This document shows, one piece after another, positions 1-11,069 of a stretch of 64,000 nucleotides of DNA. The notes under the pieces were generated by a model. It was given only the letters and a program-made list of their open reading frames with translations. It did not search any database and was not told the origin of the DNA. This DNA comes from Phytophthora colocasiae (lineage: Eukaryota > Oomycota > Peronosporomycetes > Peronosporales > Peronosporaceae), in assembly GCA_018806915.1 (NCBI GenBank), contig JAGKQI010000061.1:1798001-1862000 (forward strand), written 5' to 3'. The position numbers and the translations under genes are program-made. The number at the start of each line of letters is the position of its first letter. Position 1 is the first letter of the stretch.

Positions 1-499
1 CGCCTTGGCAATCATGGGAGAGATAACCGCCAGTGACGGTAAAGTGCTGGCTTTTGACCTGGCAATGGTTGCCTGCTGGTTGCCCCCCATACTCCCGGCG
101 TTGTCGGCTTCACTTTGCCTAAACTGTTACTCACACATCTTTTCATTGGTTGAAATATATTCTGTAGCCATGTCATCAACCAATGAGAGTGAAGTTGTCG
201 GCAACTTCCGAGCCAAGTCCGGACACCTCAAGTGCACTCTATACAGAAAGCCGTTGGAAAAGGTGCAGAAAGCGCTGGGGTGGCTAAACCCAAGCACCAA
301 AGGGGCAAATGTCACTCGATCACTGGCGCTCTGGACGTCACGTCAAACGCCCTAAAGCAGTTGGTTTAAAAACTGCCGAAAAGGAATTGGGGTTGTTTCT
401 TCAGTATTTATAATATCTCCACGCAGAAACCAAAAGCACAGCAGGAAATCCGCTACCATTTGCACTTCTTAACTATCCTTTTACTTGGTTTCCCATAGG
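1..499. other. 5' flank of the GPCR-PIPK gene
   Basis: No supportable gene is visible here. Short open frames exist on both strands but none has an ATG with convincing composition. The last 100 bases should contain the promoter and 5' leader of the gene that starts at 500. No clear oomycete initiator could be fixed. Confidence 0.4.
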
Positions 500-3400
500 A
501 TGCCAGCGCCGCGACGAGCGCTGCCTCCTCCAAGTCCCGACGATATGCAACTCACCGACAGTGACGTTAATTGCCTCAGTCCGCAGTACCAAGCAGTGTC
601 CACACCCACTCGAACGAGTGCACAGGACCATGAGCTTTTGGTGGAGGAAGTGATGCGCAGTCGTAGTCATTCCCATGCGTTGTCGGCCATTTTAGGTGTC
701 AATGGACGTGCTTCTGCTTCCAATTCGATCGATTGGAGACCTTCGAGTCAAGCGCAACTTCAGATTGGAAATTCCACGGCGCAAATGAGAGAAACACTGG
801 CTGAAAGTGAAGAGAAAACGGAATTGCCCGTTCGATTGGCGAAATGGCGACGACGGAAAAGAAGATGGAGGAAAATCCTGTTCTGGGTCATCGCCGTGGG
901 GGTTTTCATTGCCGTTTTCGCACTCAGTTTTGCCGCTCCAAAGCAAATTGAAACGTTAGCTCCAATTGTACTGGGAGCTGGATTGAGTCTCGTTTCGACA
1001 CTGTTGACACTTGTATCGTTTCTAAGGAGAAGGAGATTGAGGAGAAGACCCAATGAGCTGCTAGCGTTTGTGGCGCTGAGTGAGTTTGGCCTTGCGTTGC
1101 TCACGTTAATTCACGTGCTGACAATGTGCAGTGCAGAAGACGGATCTTGTCGACCTATGGGTATCGCCACTTGCGGCGCAGCAGTGGGTTTGGAGATGTT
1201 TATGCTGCTTGCTGGTATCGGGTGGTTCGGAGCTGCTATTTTGCACTTGTTCGTGTCGGTATCGAATCCGTTTGCAAGCTACAAGAGACAAGTTCTTCTG
1301 TACCATATCGTAGTGTGGGGGTTATCGTTGATTGCGAGTGTCGTTACACCTTTAGCCTTGTTCTCAGGACATGTTCAAGGCAGATATCAGCTTACAAGTG
1401 CAGAAATCTGTCGTTCAGTGGCGTTAATACTACCGATGCTTCCTTCGGACGCTGCAGAATCTGGTGCTAAGAGAACATTCAGATTGGCTCAATGGCAGGA
1501 GCTGAATTTGGAATTCTGGGGGCTCGTAGTGGCTGTCGTGGTTGTTGTGGTGGTTGCTGCTCAATTGAGTCTCGTTGTGGGCTGGTGGAGATCCAACAGC
1601 GGGACGATTATCGCGCTGAAGGCACGACGTCGACTTATGAAGCGGATGGCCATCTACGTTCACGCTCTCAACGCTATGTGGCTTGTGCTTTTGGTGGTGT
1701 TTTTCGTCTACCGATCGAATGCCAGTGCACTCGATTACGTTCAAGTGGAGGGATTGAGCCACCCAGATGACAAAGGGATGAATTTTCTGAATGCTCTTTT
1801 CCACTTCATACTTACAGGCAAAGGTTTTGTCACTGGGGTTGTGTGGTTAAGAGTCAACAAGCCGTGCTGTGTGTTTGGCCTTGCTTTTTGTGGTTTGCAT
1901 CAATGCAAAGATGACAGTGAAGGTCCGTCACTGGGACAATCAGCAATAGCATCTTCGCAGTCGGCATCTTTATCAGGGTCTTCCAGTGCAGATATCGGAG
2001 TCCAACGAAGCCAGGCGGCGATACTGTCGGCCACCGTAATGTCAATGGAAGCAGGGGTTTTAGTGCCACAAGACACACCGATGCTGTCTCCGTCGTCGAC
2101 AGTGGTGTTCGAAGCACACGAAAGTGTACGTGAAAGTGGAATCCAGCGGCAACAAGACCGTCATTCCTTGCCATCTCAATCGTCGGTAATTGGACCTCCA
2201 TCTACGGCAAGATCAAGCCGTTCATCTTCTTCTTCATACGACGCCTCCACTCTGGAGTCGTACGAAGCCTCGCAGAACAACGAGACATTGCAGCGCGAGA
2301 TTATTTATTATACGGTCTGTGGAATCACCAAGGCCATCATCCGTTCCGCAGAACGTGCGAGATCATCGAGTGTCCCGACTGAAGAAGCGTGTGCTGTTCT
2401 TGGCGAAGAGAACGTTAATTCAACTGCACGTGGGCGTGATGGCCTGGTTGAAACAACACTATTTGTCGGTGCCGAACGAGACTCGACACTGGTCAATAGC
2501 TCCTTCATCTCGCACGTCCAGAACGTCACTATCCTAACATCCCCTCGAGCCTATTGTGAACCGGTTGTACCGCTTCCAGTCGCTGGTCTTCGTCGATCAG
2601 TAGCTGGGTTTGAGGGCGAAAATGTCCGTGGATCAAGTACAGCTCATCATCCGCGACCGACTTCCTTCACTGCAGCGTCAACGCTCGAGCATATCGGCAA
2701 CTGGCGCCAACCTCTTCATCTTCAACATAGTCGCAGTCACGGAAACCCAAGCCCCCAGAGTGCTAGACTCGGCCTGACAGCGAGTCACGTCATGTTCCGC
2801 TCGTTCCACCAAACCCCAGGGAGGTTCTCGCTCTACCCGGTTTCTCAAGTTCCTTTTGAGTTGTTTGAGCAGGAGATCGAGCTACAAAGTACCAGAGATT
2901 CAACCGACGAGACAGCAACTGAAGCAAGATCAACTCGGTCGGCAGTTCTCGCTGGTTTACGTCGCACAGCCACCTCAGCATTCAGTCAAGGGCGAGGCGT
3001 TTTCCGTGGTCGAAGTGCAAGCACCGAAGTTACGATGGATGCCGAGTCTACGAGTACTGCAGTAACTCGTGAATTCCTACCGGATGATCCAAAGCCGAAA
3101 GTGTTTGTGGACTATGCGCCTCGAGAGTTTCGAGCGATTCGGTTGGCGTTCGGACTCTCAGACGAAAAGTACTTGGCAAGCTTCCGTACAACAGCTAAGG
3201 AGCGGGTGAGCGCCGGATCAAGTGGCGCGTTCATGTTCTTCTCAGGTGACAACTCGTTGCTAGTGAAGAGTCTGAAGGAGAAAGAGTGTCGAGCTCTCGT
3301 GGATATGGCTCCAGCGTACGCGCGTTACCTGACAGCAAACCCTCACTCGCGTCTGATCCGGTTCTTCGGCTGCCACCGCGTTCGTCTCTATGGTCGCAAC

Positions 3401-4267
3401 TTTTACTTCGCAGTGATGACGAACGTACTTCACAGTGAACGCCACACTGCCACGATCGTGGAGAAGTACGATGTCAAAGGCTCTTGGGTGGATCGTCGTG
3501 CACGTCGCCCTCAACGTGGAGATCGCGTCACGTGTGCAGAGTGTGACGCAACGTACACGTTCGGAGGAAACGACGACGGAGATACACCGAATGCTACGGT
3601 TGACACGGACGACGGTCGCATTTCGACAGTGGACGAACGCACGGTACCGCAGTTCCCGTTTCACGTCCACCGACCTGACATCGTGTTTAAGGATTTGGAC
3701 TTGGAGCGGTCGCTTGAGCTTCCTCGGGATATTGCAACTCACTTGCACGCTCAAATCGTTTCAGACTGCGAATTCCTGCGAGATATCGGGATCATGGACT
3801 ATTCCTTACTCATTGGTATCCACAAGTGTCATTTACGTGCTCCTCATTCAAGTAGTGCGAATGGAGTTGGCAGTGGGGATTTCGACGAGATTTTCAATCG
3901 CGAACTGAATCTGGATGAGCCCAACAGTGGGGTGAACCTCGCTCCCCTTGGAGACAACGAAGTGTACTTTGTAGGTATCATCGACATCCTACAGCAATGG
4001 GACTGGGAGAAGCAGTTCGAGAAAGCTGGCAAGGTGTTGTTGGGCAAGTCCTCGCGTGGAATCTCAGCCGTCGCTCCTGCCGCATATTGTCGCCGATTTC
4101 AAGCTCGTTGTACTCAAATTCTGCTCGGTGGTACGGCCCCTGAAGATCTGGATCAGGACTGGGACGTTGATCCTGACGCTACAAATGCCAAAGAAACCAA
4201 GCCTCGCCTAAGCTCGAAGAACGTCAAGGAGATGGCGATGGCCAACCTTATCAGTGAAAAAGCGTAA
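500..4267 (+). CDS. GPCR-phosphatidylinositol-phosphate kinase (GPCR-PIPK) fusion
   Basis: Single-exon gene of 1255 aa. The frame is open from 485, but the first ATG is at 500 (MPAPRRAL), which is taken as the start. After a basic stretch (about residues 115-125, KWRRRKRRWRK) there are roughly seven hydrophobic segments up to about residue 450, as in a 7-transmembrane receptor. A long Ser-rich linker follows. The last 400 residues are a PIP kinase: the ATP-site Lys in LLVKSL, EKYDVKGSW, the catalytic IMDYSLLIG, the metal-binding IIDILQ, and an activation segment GKSSRG followed by PAAYCRRF. The family is known from oomycetes, Dictyostelium (RpkA) and some other protists, where a receptor is thought to act directly on phosphoinositide metabolism at the plasma membrane. 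Ligand and exact lipid product cannot be read from sequence. All expected kinase motifs are present, so it looks functional. Confidence 0.93.
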   Translation: MPAPRRALPPPSPDDMQLTDSDVNCLSPQYQAVSTPTRTSAQDHELLVEEVMRSRSHSHALSAILGVNGRASASNSIDWRPSSQAQLQIGNSTAQMRETLAESEEKTELPVRLAKWRRRKRRWRKILFWVIAVGVFIAVFALSFAAPKQIETLAPIVLGAGLSLVSTLLTLVSFLRRRRLRRRPNELLAFVALSEFGLALLTLIHVLTMCSAEDGSCRPMGIATCGAAVGLEMFMLLAGIGWFGAAILHLFVSVSNPFASYKRQVLLYHIVVWGLSLIASVVTPLALFSGHVQGRYQLTSAEICRSVALILPMLPSDAAESGAKRTFRLAQWQELNLEFWGLVVAVVVVVVVAAQLSLVVGWWRSNSGTIIALKARRRLMKRMAIYVHALNAMWLVLLVVFFVYRSNASALDYVQVEGLSHPDDKGMNFLNALFHFILTGKGFVTGVVWLRVNKPCCVFGLAFCGLHQCKDDSEGPSLGQSAIASSQSASLSGSSSADIGVQRSQAAILSATVMSMEAGVLVPQDTPMLSPSSTVVFEAHESVRESGIQRQQDRHSLPSQSSVIGPPSTARSSRSSSSSYDASTLESYEASQNNETLQREIIYYTVCGITKAIIRSAERARSSSVPTEEACAVLGEENVNSTARGRDGLVETTLFVGAERDSTLVNSSFISHVQNVTILTSPRAYCEPVVPLPVAGLRRSVAGFEGENVRGSSTAHHPRPTSFTAASTLEHIGNWRQPLHLQHSRSHGNPSPQSARLGLTASHVMFRSFHQTPGRFSLYPVSQVPFELFEQEIELQSTRDSTDETATEARSTRSAVLAGLRRTATSAFSQGRGVFRGRSASTEVTMDAESTSTAVTREFLPDDPKPKVFVDYAPREFRAIRLAFGLSDEKYLASFRTTAKERVSAGSSGAFMFFSGDNSLLVKSLKEKECRALVDMAPAYARYLTANPHSRLIRFFGCHRVRLYGRNFYFAVMTNVLHSERHTATIVEKYDVKGSWVDRRARRPQRGDRVTCAECDATYTFGGNDDGDTPNATVDTDDGRISTVDERTVPQFPFHVHRPDIVFKDLDLERSLELPRDIATHLHAQIVSDCEFLRDIGIMDYSLLIGIHKCHLRAPHSSSANGVGSGDFDEIFNRELNLDEPNSGVNLAPLGDNEVYFVGIIDILQQWDWEKQFEKAGKVLLGKSSRGISAVAPAAYCRRFQARCTQILLGGTAPEDLDQDWDVDPDATNAKETKPRLSSKNVKEMAMANLISEKA

Positions 4268-4599
4268 AACGCTTTCCTCGGACTCTCTCTCTCTAGTACT
4301 AGGTGTTTATCTAATTCATTCCATTGTGCTTTTGAATCTCTTTCAAGCAAGACAAATACCAAGATGCAAACACGACAATGGCAAAACGTCATTCAAATAA
4401 GCGGATCTGGTTTCAGATCCAAATACACAATTCCACCACTGCCACAGCGAACTTTTGGCTCGAAATCGCCCGTATCAACACTTGATACCTTTGTCAAAAC
4501 TGTCTAGCCGAGCGAGTACCCGAGAGGAAAATTCGGTGGTGCACTCACTACGGTAGTACGGCTGGGGTGTTGATGCCCTCAGTCGAGTAAACGCACGAC
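4268..4599. other. convergent intergenic spacer
   Basis: This 332-bp spacer lies between the stop of the GPCR-PIPK gene and the stop of thaumatin-like gene A, which converges on it. It should hold both 3' untranslated regions. No gene or clear repeat is seen. Confidence 0.5.
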
Positions 4600-6009
4600 T
4601 TACAGCACGTTGATGTGCGTCACGGGGGTCATGAGGTCCTCTTGGCTGTACTCTTTTCCCTCGGTGGCATCCAGCTCCTGCTTTTTCTTACGGGCGACAG
4701 CCACAACAGCCACAGCCGCAATAACCGCGCAGCAGCCTAAGCCCGTAGCAATGTAGGTAGTGGCATCAGTGCCGCTAGTGGTGCTGCTCTGCGTGTTCGC
4801 AGACTGAGTACTGTCGCCGCTGGACGTAGACGGAGCCGAGACAATCTGAGCCACTGGAGCCGTAGTAGCAGGAGCAGGGGTGCTAGTCGTCAAACCGGAC
4901 TTGGTCCCCTTCGACGGTGAGACCGTTGCAGCCTGCTCTTCATCCCCAGACGTCGAGTTCGAAGCCGCGTACGTCACCTCCGGAGCTTTGGTAGGGGGTT
5001 GCGTGGTGGGAGCCTCAGTGGGAGGCTGAGTAGGAGCTTCCGTGGGAGGCTGAGTAGGAGCTTCCGTGGGGGGCTGAGTAGGAGCTTCCGTGGGGGGCTG
5101 AGTAGGAGCTTCCGTGGGGGGCTGAGTAGGAGCTTCCGTGGGGGGCTGAGTAGGAGCTTCGGTAGGAGGCTGAGTAGGAGCCTCGGTAGGAGGTTGGGTA
5201 GTGGGAGCTTCAGTCGGAGGCTGAGTAGGAGGTTGAGTCGTCGGGGCTTCAGTCGGAGGTTGAGTCGTAGGGGCCTGAGTAGGGGCCTGGGTAGGAGCAG
5301 CAGTGGTAGGAGCTGGAGCAGATTGCTGCTGTGTGGATTCGTAAGATGATGGCGTCGAACCTCCACTGCCTCCTGGGCAGAACGTCAGTACCACAGAGGT
5401 CGAGTCCGAGCACGCGTGGGTCTTGGTATCGTCCTTAGGGTACTGGTATGCATCAGCACATCCATCATTAAGACAGGTGACGGTCTGACATCCCGATGGG
5501 GCAATTTGCATGGGGGTGTTGTATCCCGTTCCACCCGTCACCGACTTGCATTCTTCCAACGACGCACAGTAACCAGGCTACAAATGATCAACATCAATTG
5601 TTAATATCCGTTTCCAAAATCAATCAACCATTTTTTTTCAAGCAACGTACACCAACAGTGCCTGTGGGGATGATACTGATGTCATACCACAAAAACCCGC
5701 CAGTCACGGAGAACTCAGCCACTGCATCACAGCAAACCAAGAAATTAGTAACTGTTTTCAACTATAACACTCATTTTTTGTCAACTTACGAGTAGCCTGA
5801 GCGTTGACGCCATTGCGGAACATGCCATGGAATCCCTCAGCCAACGTGCGGCTAGTGGTGCCACCGGCTGCGACGATCTCGACGGCCGAATTGTCATACA
5901 GTTCGATGCTTTCACTGCACTGGTTGTAGACGGTCATAGGCACGGAAGCCTCGACGGAGAAGGCTGCAAGCGCCAATGAAAGCGCCGCAACGGAAGCCTG
6001 GAGCTGCAT
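4600..6009 (-). CDS. thaumatin-like protein A with repeat stalk and TM anchor
   Basis: Three exons on the minus strand: 5790-6009, 5651-5721 and 4600-5577. Introns are 5722-5789 (68 nt) and 5578-5650 (73 nt), both GT-AG. The product is 422 aa. It starts with a signal peptide (MQLQASVAALSLALAAFSVEA). The thaumatin-type domain follows, with NQCSESIELYDNS, GMFRNG, the family block LAEFSVTGG, then GYNTPMQIAPSGC and CLNDGCADAYQYP, ending in TFCPGG. Next is a long Thr/Pro stalk built of PPTEAPTQ repeats. A hydrophobic segment near the C-terminus is followed by RKKKQELDA and a tail ending HINVL, which fits a type I membrane protein with a mucin-like stalk. It is head-to-head with gene B, 1.9 kb away. 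The function is inferred: cell-surface or wall-associated glycan binding. Confidence 0.88.
4990..5310 (-). repeat. coding minisatellite, PPTEAPTQ stalk
   Basis: A 24-bp unit is repeated in tandem and encodes PPTEAPTQ, with the central copies (about 5030-5160) nearly identical. The flanks shift to TTQPP variants. Such arrays expand and contract easily, so stalk length probably varies between alleles. Confidence 0.85.
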
Positions 6010-7892
6010 ATTGGACAGGAAGAAAAGTACAACGCTGGTCGATGCAGGAGGCAGCTAGCGTTTGTCGATATGGGCGGACCTCGCTGCCACGCTCGGATCT
6101 GCCCAGCACGACAGCAGTCTGGCCGCACAAATCCATTCAGACGAGAGCCCCAGGTGGGCATCGACGTCAGTGACGAAACTTGGAGTTTGTATGGGGTCAA
6201 ACAGGTGGGGAGAGTCAGAGACAAATCGACACTAGGTTGGTACTTCCAGTGACAAGACGTGTGTGCATGATGTTGTCCTTCAGACTGCACTTTTAAACCG
6301 AGGATACATACTACATGTAGACACTCTTAGTAATGCTGTTCATAAGAGGAATCGAGAGCTTCTCAGGCGTTGCTATCCATAACAGACAGCGCTTCATCCA
6401 GCTTTTCGAGCTGTCCGTTGTGAAAAGCACATCTGACCAAGGATCTTTGATCGTTGCATTGCGGACATGGCGTGCGTCAACTGCAGCAGCGAAAGATACG
6501 CCAGTCATGGCTTCACTTTTGGATTTGAATGCTTGAATAATGGCATGTATGTACAACATGCACGCACTCCGACGTAGCGCTGGTAAGACAGGCTATGCGG
6601 TTTCATTAGTGAAGTTCCTCTGTGTATTGTCCCGTAAACGATTGTTTTCGCGACAATTCGTGTCGATTTGGGTAGCTCACAACATTCTGTTGTTGAGAAC
6701 AGTTGATCCGAGTCTGGTTTTTCGATATAGCACAAAGGACGCGTTGAGACCTACATTGTAGCAGGGTAGTTGACGTGGAACTGACCTCGTTGCGCTTCTT
6801 TCGGGTTGATGATCATTGATAATTTTCCAACCACTTATTGGAGTTGTGCTACAATAGTACCGACAACATGGTATTATTTTGGGACTCATCTGGTCACATG
6901 TCAGTACACTCAGTTTTTGTAAAGGAATTTCGTCTGGTCAACGAATAGAGCCAGTCCATCATTGAAAATCATTGGGGCCAGGCACAATAATTGATGCATT
7001 TCCAAATTGATCAGTGTCAATAATTGCTGCTGCAAACGGTTTAAGGCCAAACTACTTGCCTTGAATCGCGACGTGAATCCAACGCCAACCTTTCGAGCAA
7101 GGAAAAATGTATGTAGCAGCAATTTCTTACCGGAGCTCTGCGCCTTTGTATTGCTGCACCTTTAACGAACTCGACCCATGCCAGCCACCCAACACTAACA
7201 CCAGATGCAAAACCCCCGACGGCTGGGTGGATAGAATACTCCGGAACTCTGTACAATTGCTTATCATACCAGTGGCATTTTTTTGCCTGTTTAGTATTGG
7301 CGGTGACAGCGACAAATCTATCCAGTCGCCGTGGCAGCATCTCAACGCCCTGCTGCATTCTCGCTTCGAGTTTGTCCCAGCAGCATCACTGATGCCATCA
7401 GGTACACTGTACCGTTTGTAAAACTGAAGTTTGTGGTCCACATAGTCCGGCTCTCTGGCCTGTCTCAGCGTTTAATCTCGAGGCGAAGTGTCGACACATC
7501 GAAAGTCTCGAGATCCAAGTTGCGCGGCGGGAAGTCTCTATGCATGCGCCCCACACAAGAAGAAAGTGGATGCAGCAGCCAGAGCACGTTGTTGGCAAGT
7601 TGCACCACTGTACGGCGGTCTGCACGATCGCATGCCTGCATTTCTTGAACTGGAAACGGGTGGCCTCGGAAACGCCTCTAAAGTGAACATTCCTCTCGGT
7701 TTCCGCACGCATGTCCGTTCCGTTCAAAGAGCGTGCGGTGCATGCCACACCCTGGAATGCGACACTGGTGCAGTCCAAGGTTACAGCACCTGAATCGTGG
7801 AGGGTTGTTTGTCGGTGGGTGGCACCAGTGCCGCCACTTCACTTCGATACTTTCGCCCACAGGCTCGTAATAGTCTTCAATAACGCCTCGCA
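6010..7892. other. 1.9-kb spacer between divergent thaumatin-like genes A and B
   Basis: This region serves as 5' flank for both genes A and B. All open frames are short, overlap on both strands and have no recognisable domain. No repeat end or RNA gene is recognised. Confidence 0.4.
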
Positions 7893-9146
7893 ATGCGAGC
7901 CTCGACAGTCGTGAGCTTGTTTGCTGCCAGTCTGGCATTGACCCACGCCGCACCAATAAATATCTTCAACCAATGCAGCGAGAGCATCCAGCTCTACGAT
8001 AACTCAGCATCCGTGACCATTGCTGCAGGTGACAGTACGACCCGTACACTCGCGTCGGGGTTTAGCGGCATGTTCCGCAATGGTGTTGGATCACAAGCTA
8101 CTTGTACGTGAACAACTTGTTTCCTTCCGATAGTTGATTTTCCTGACATTTGTGGCTTGTAGTGGCCGAGTTCTCCATCACGGGAGGCTTCATTTGGTAT
8201 GACATCAGCATTATCCCGACGGGATCTACTGGCCCTGGCAACTGCGGGTCATTAGAAGCATGCAAGGCCATCACAGGCGGCATCGGGTTCAACACCGCCA
8301 TGCAGATCGCACCGTCGGGATGTGCCACCATAACCTGCCTAAACGACGGTTGTGCCGACGCATACCAGTACCCGAGTGACAACAGCAAGACACACTCGTG
8401 TTCCGACACTGCCACGATTGACCTGATCTTCTGTCCTGGCGGATCTGGAGCTGCAACTACAACGGCAACACCTACAAGTGCACCTACACCTACACCGACA
8501 CCAACCACCGCCGCTGCCCCAACTCCAGCCCCAACTCCAGCTCCAGTTCCAACTCCAACTCCAGCTCCAGTTCCAACTCCAGCACCAACCCCAGCTCCAA
8601 CCCCAGCTCTAACTCTAGCACCAGCTCCGACGCAAAGCCCACAGACGGCAGCTCCAACACAAACCCCTCAGACCGCAGCCGACGGCTGCTGGCCCTACCC
8701 CGGAGCCTTCTACGGAGACCCCTGCTCCAACTTTCACACCCCAGCCACTGGTAACCTCCTCTAGGGCATCGTTCTCGAGTCGAGACTCAACTGCCGGCAG
8801 CTGCAAAGATTCCAAGTCGTCGTCGGTTTCGGTGGAGAACGCTACCGTACCTGTAACTCCGGAGATGAACGCCACACCGATACCTTCAACGCGCAGGACC
8901 TCGGGGGATGACAGCGACCAAATCGTCTCAACACAGAGCACGAACTCGGGAACAGCTACTGGAACTTATGCCATTGGTGTCGTCGGATCCTTAGTTGTGG
9001 TAGCTGCTGTAGCCGCTGTGGTCATCGTTAGGAGGAAGAAACATCAGCTTGAGGCAATGGAGCCCAAGGACTCAGTCTCCTCGTACTCCTATGCGAGTGC
9101 ACTGACTCCCAGAGGGGATATCAACGTGATGCATGCGATAGGATAG
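7893..9146 (+). CDS. thaumatin-like protein B, frameshifted in the stalk
   Basis: Exon 1 is 7893-8103 (signal peptide and first part of the domain). Intron 8104-8162 is 59 nt. Exon 2 runs from 8163 without the second intron seen in genes A, D and E. The thaumatin-like domain is complete: LAEFSITGG, GFNTAMQIAPSGC, CLNDGCADAYQYP and FCPGGSG. The stalk is rich in Pro, Ala and Thr. The domain frame stops at 8762-8764. A second frame, shifted by one base, is already open and Thr/Pro-rich from about 8680 and continues through a TM segment and the RRKKHQLEA tail to a stop at 9144-9146. This means a single-base lesion near 8675-8690, either real or a sequencing error in the repeat. If real, the product is secreted and has no anchor. 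Confidence 0.75.
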
Positions 9147-9592
9147 GATAAGCAACAAAAAGCTACACTTTTTTGGTTAAACCGGGCGCGAGCAGCGAAA
9201 ACGGACGTGGCGTCCACCCATCAGCGACCTTGTCGCGCGTATCGCTCTTGCCACGCACGTTGGTCCCACCTTGTGACAGGATAGTGATGATTTGACAGGC
9301 GTACGTGCTCGGAGCGGGCTGAACTGGGTGGCTTCGCGAAATCGCTGTGCATGGCGCAATGTGGAGACTTTGATCGGGGTGGCACCGAGCCTTCGAGGAA
9401 CCTGTGACGCAAAGTGCGTGGCTGATTTGATGGACCAGGGACTGAAGCGCACGCAAGCGCACTGCGACTTAAGTGTCTAGCCCAGCACATGCACAACCAA
9501 AACCAAGACCCGCCTTGGTTTATACTCTGCGTTCGGTTCACTTTCAAATTCGCCTCTAGCCACGCATTCCGCAAACGCTCCACTTTCACACA
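9147..9592. other. spacer between thaumatin-like genes B and C
   Basis: This 446-bp spacer should contain the 3' end of gene B and the promoter of gene C. No gene is seen. Confidence 0.4.
9580..9587 (+). promoter_or_regulatory. candidate oomycete initiator (Inr)
   Basis: CCACTTTC lies six bases before the ATG of gene C and fits the oomycete initiator pattern YCAYTYYY. The very short leader this implies is unusual but seen in the group. The motif is short, so chance occurrence is possible. Confidence 0.35.
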
Positions 9593-11025
9593 ATGCAACC
9601 GAAGTTTGTGATCTTAGGAGTTGCTACATTGGCCTCCGCAGTGCAATCCACAACGTTGCTTATCCAAAACCAATGCAGCGAAAGTGTTGCGCTCTACGAC
9701 AACTCGGCAACTGAAAGCATCGCCTCCGGCGGCAGCTCGACCCGAACGTTGTCGTCTGGTTTTAGCGGCATGTTCCGCAACGGCGCTAGCGCTCAAGCCA
9801 CACGTGAGTTAGCTTTAAATCTATTCTACTTGAAGAGACTACTGACTGTACTTGTGAACTGTGGGCTGAATTTAAATGTACAGTGGCCGAGTTCTCCATC
9901 ACTGGCGGCTACACCTGGTACGATATCAGTATTATCCCTACGGGATCGTCGGGCCCCGGTAATTGCGCGTCACTGGCGGAATGTAAGCAGGTGACTGGCG
10001 GCACCGGTTTCAACACCCCCATGCAGATTGCTCCGACCGGGTGCACCACGATCACCTGCCTCGAAGATGGCTGTGCTGATGCCTACCAATTTCCAAGTGA
10101 CGATGCCAAAACACATTCGTGTGCGGACACGGCGAGCGTCGCTCTGACGTTCTGCCCTGGGGGAAGCAGCTCAACTTCGACAACAACTTCAGCTCCAACC
10201 ACCGCAGCCCCTACATCGGCCCCAACTACCCAAGCGCCGGATACAGAAGCCCCCACAACAGCTCCAGTTACAGAAGCACCTACCACTGCTCCAGTGACTG
10301 AGCCACCGACGGCTACTCCAGTGACTGAGCCCCCAACAACAGCTCCTGCAACCGCAGCCTCGGTGATGGAGGCACCGACAGCAGCTCCAATCACCGCAGC
10401 TCCATCGACGGAAGTCCCTGCAACAGAGGCACCAGCTACGACCGCACCAACTCCAAAACCCACGACACAACCCCCTACCCAAGCTCCGACTGAATCACCA
10501 ACGACACTGACCCCCACTCAAGCTCCAACTGAGGCTCCAGTGTTCGTATTTACGATCCCTACTGAAGCACCTGCAACAGGGGTGCCTTCGGTAACCACCC
10601 CAACGGTTGTACCAGCACAGGCGTCTTCTTCGTTCTGGGATGGCAGTGGATCTTCTTCTTCGTTCTCGTCGTTTCAGGGATCTTCGAGTGGAAGCACCAT
10701 TACGTTCCCTCCAAAGGACAATGTGACCGAGCAGACTGCAGCAGCTACCACCAGCTCCACCAAGACTACAGCTAACACACCATCGTCGAATGACTCTAAC
10801 GGGCAATCCGCGACTACTGAAACAGCTTCATCTTCAGGCACCCCAGTCGGAACCATTGTGGCGGCGACTGTCGGTGCTGTGGCAGTTGTCGGTGCCATAG
10901 TGGCGATCGTAGTGGTCCGTCGAAAGAAACAGCAGCTGGATGCCTCCGCCCCCAAGGACGATCTCGAATGGCTTGACCAATATTCGGGCGTGGCGACACC
11001 CGTGACTCGAATCCCTACCATGTAA
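9593..11025 (+). CDS. thaumatin-like protein C with Thr/Pro stalk and TM anchor
   Basis: Two exons: 9593-9803 and 9884-11025, with intron 9804-9883 (80 nt, GTGAGT...ACAG). The product is 450 aa. The signal peptide is MQPKFVILGVATLASAVQS. The domain carries LAEFSITGG, GFNTPMQIAPTGC, CLEDGCADAYQFP and TFCPGG. The stalk is made of diverged TEAPTTAPV-like repeats, followed by a Ser/Phe-rich patch and a TM helix near residues 390-415. The cytoplasmic tail, RRKKQQLDA through TPVTRIPTM, resembles the tails of genes A and B. The second intron of A, D and E is absent here as in B, which makes B and C the closest pair. It appears intact and is the best representative of the anchored form. Confidence 0.9.
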
Positions 11026-11030
11026 GTTAC

Positions 11031-11069
11031 ATATTTTCACTGGAATGGTTACCATTCCAGTGAAAATAT
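11031..11069. repeat. 39-bp near-perfect palindrome after gene C
   Basis: Arms 11031-11049 and 11051-11069 are perfect reverse complements around a single central base. The palindrome starts five bases after the stop codon of gene C. In RNA it would form a 19-bp hairpin in the 3' untranslated region; in DNA it could extrude a cruciform. A role in 3' end formation or mRNA stability is inference. Confidence 0.9.

Noticed and set aside
5..355. 116-codon open frame at the left edge
   Set aside because: It lacks a natural composition, overlaps an antisense frame and has no recognisable motif.
485..499. Start of the GPCR-PIPK at 485
   Set aside because: That codon is TTG. The first ATG in frame is at 500.
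4974..5366. Long antisense and shifted frames rich in Leu/Arg or Gly/Ser across the thaumatin A stalk
   Set aside because: These are shadows of the PPTEAPTQ minisatellite, whose 24-bp period keeps all frames open.
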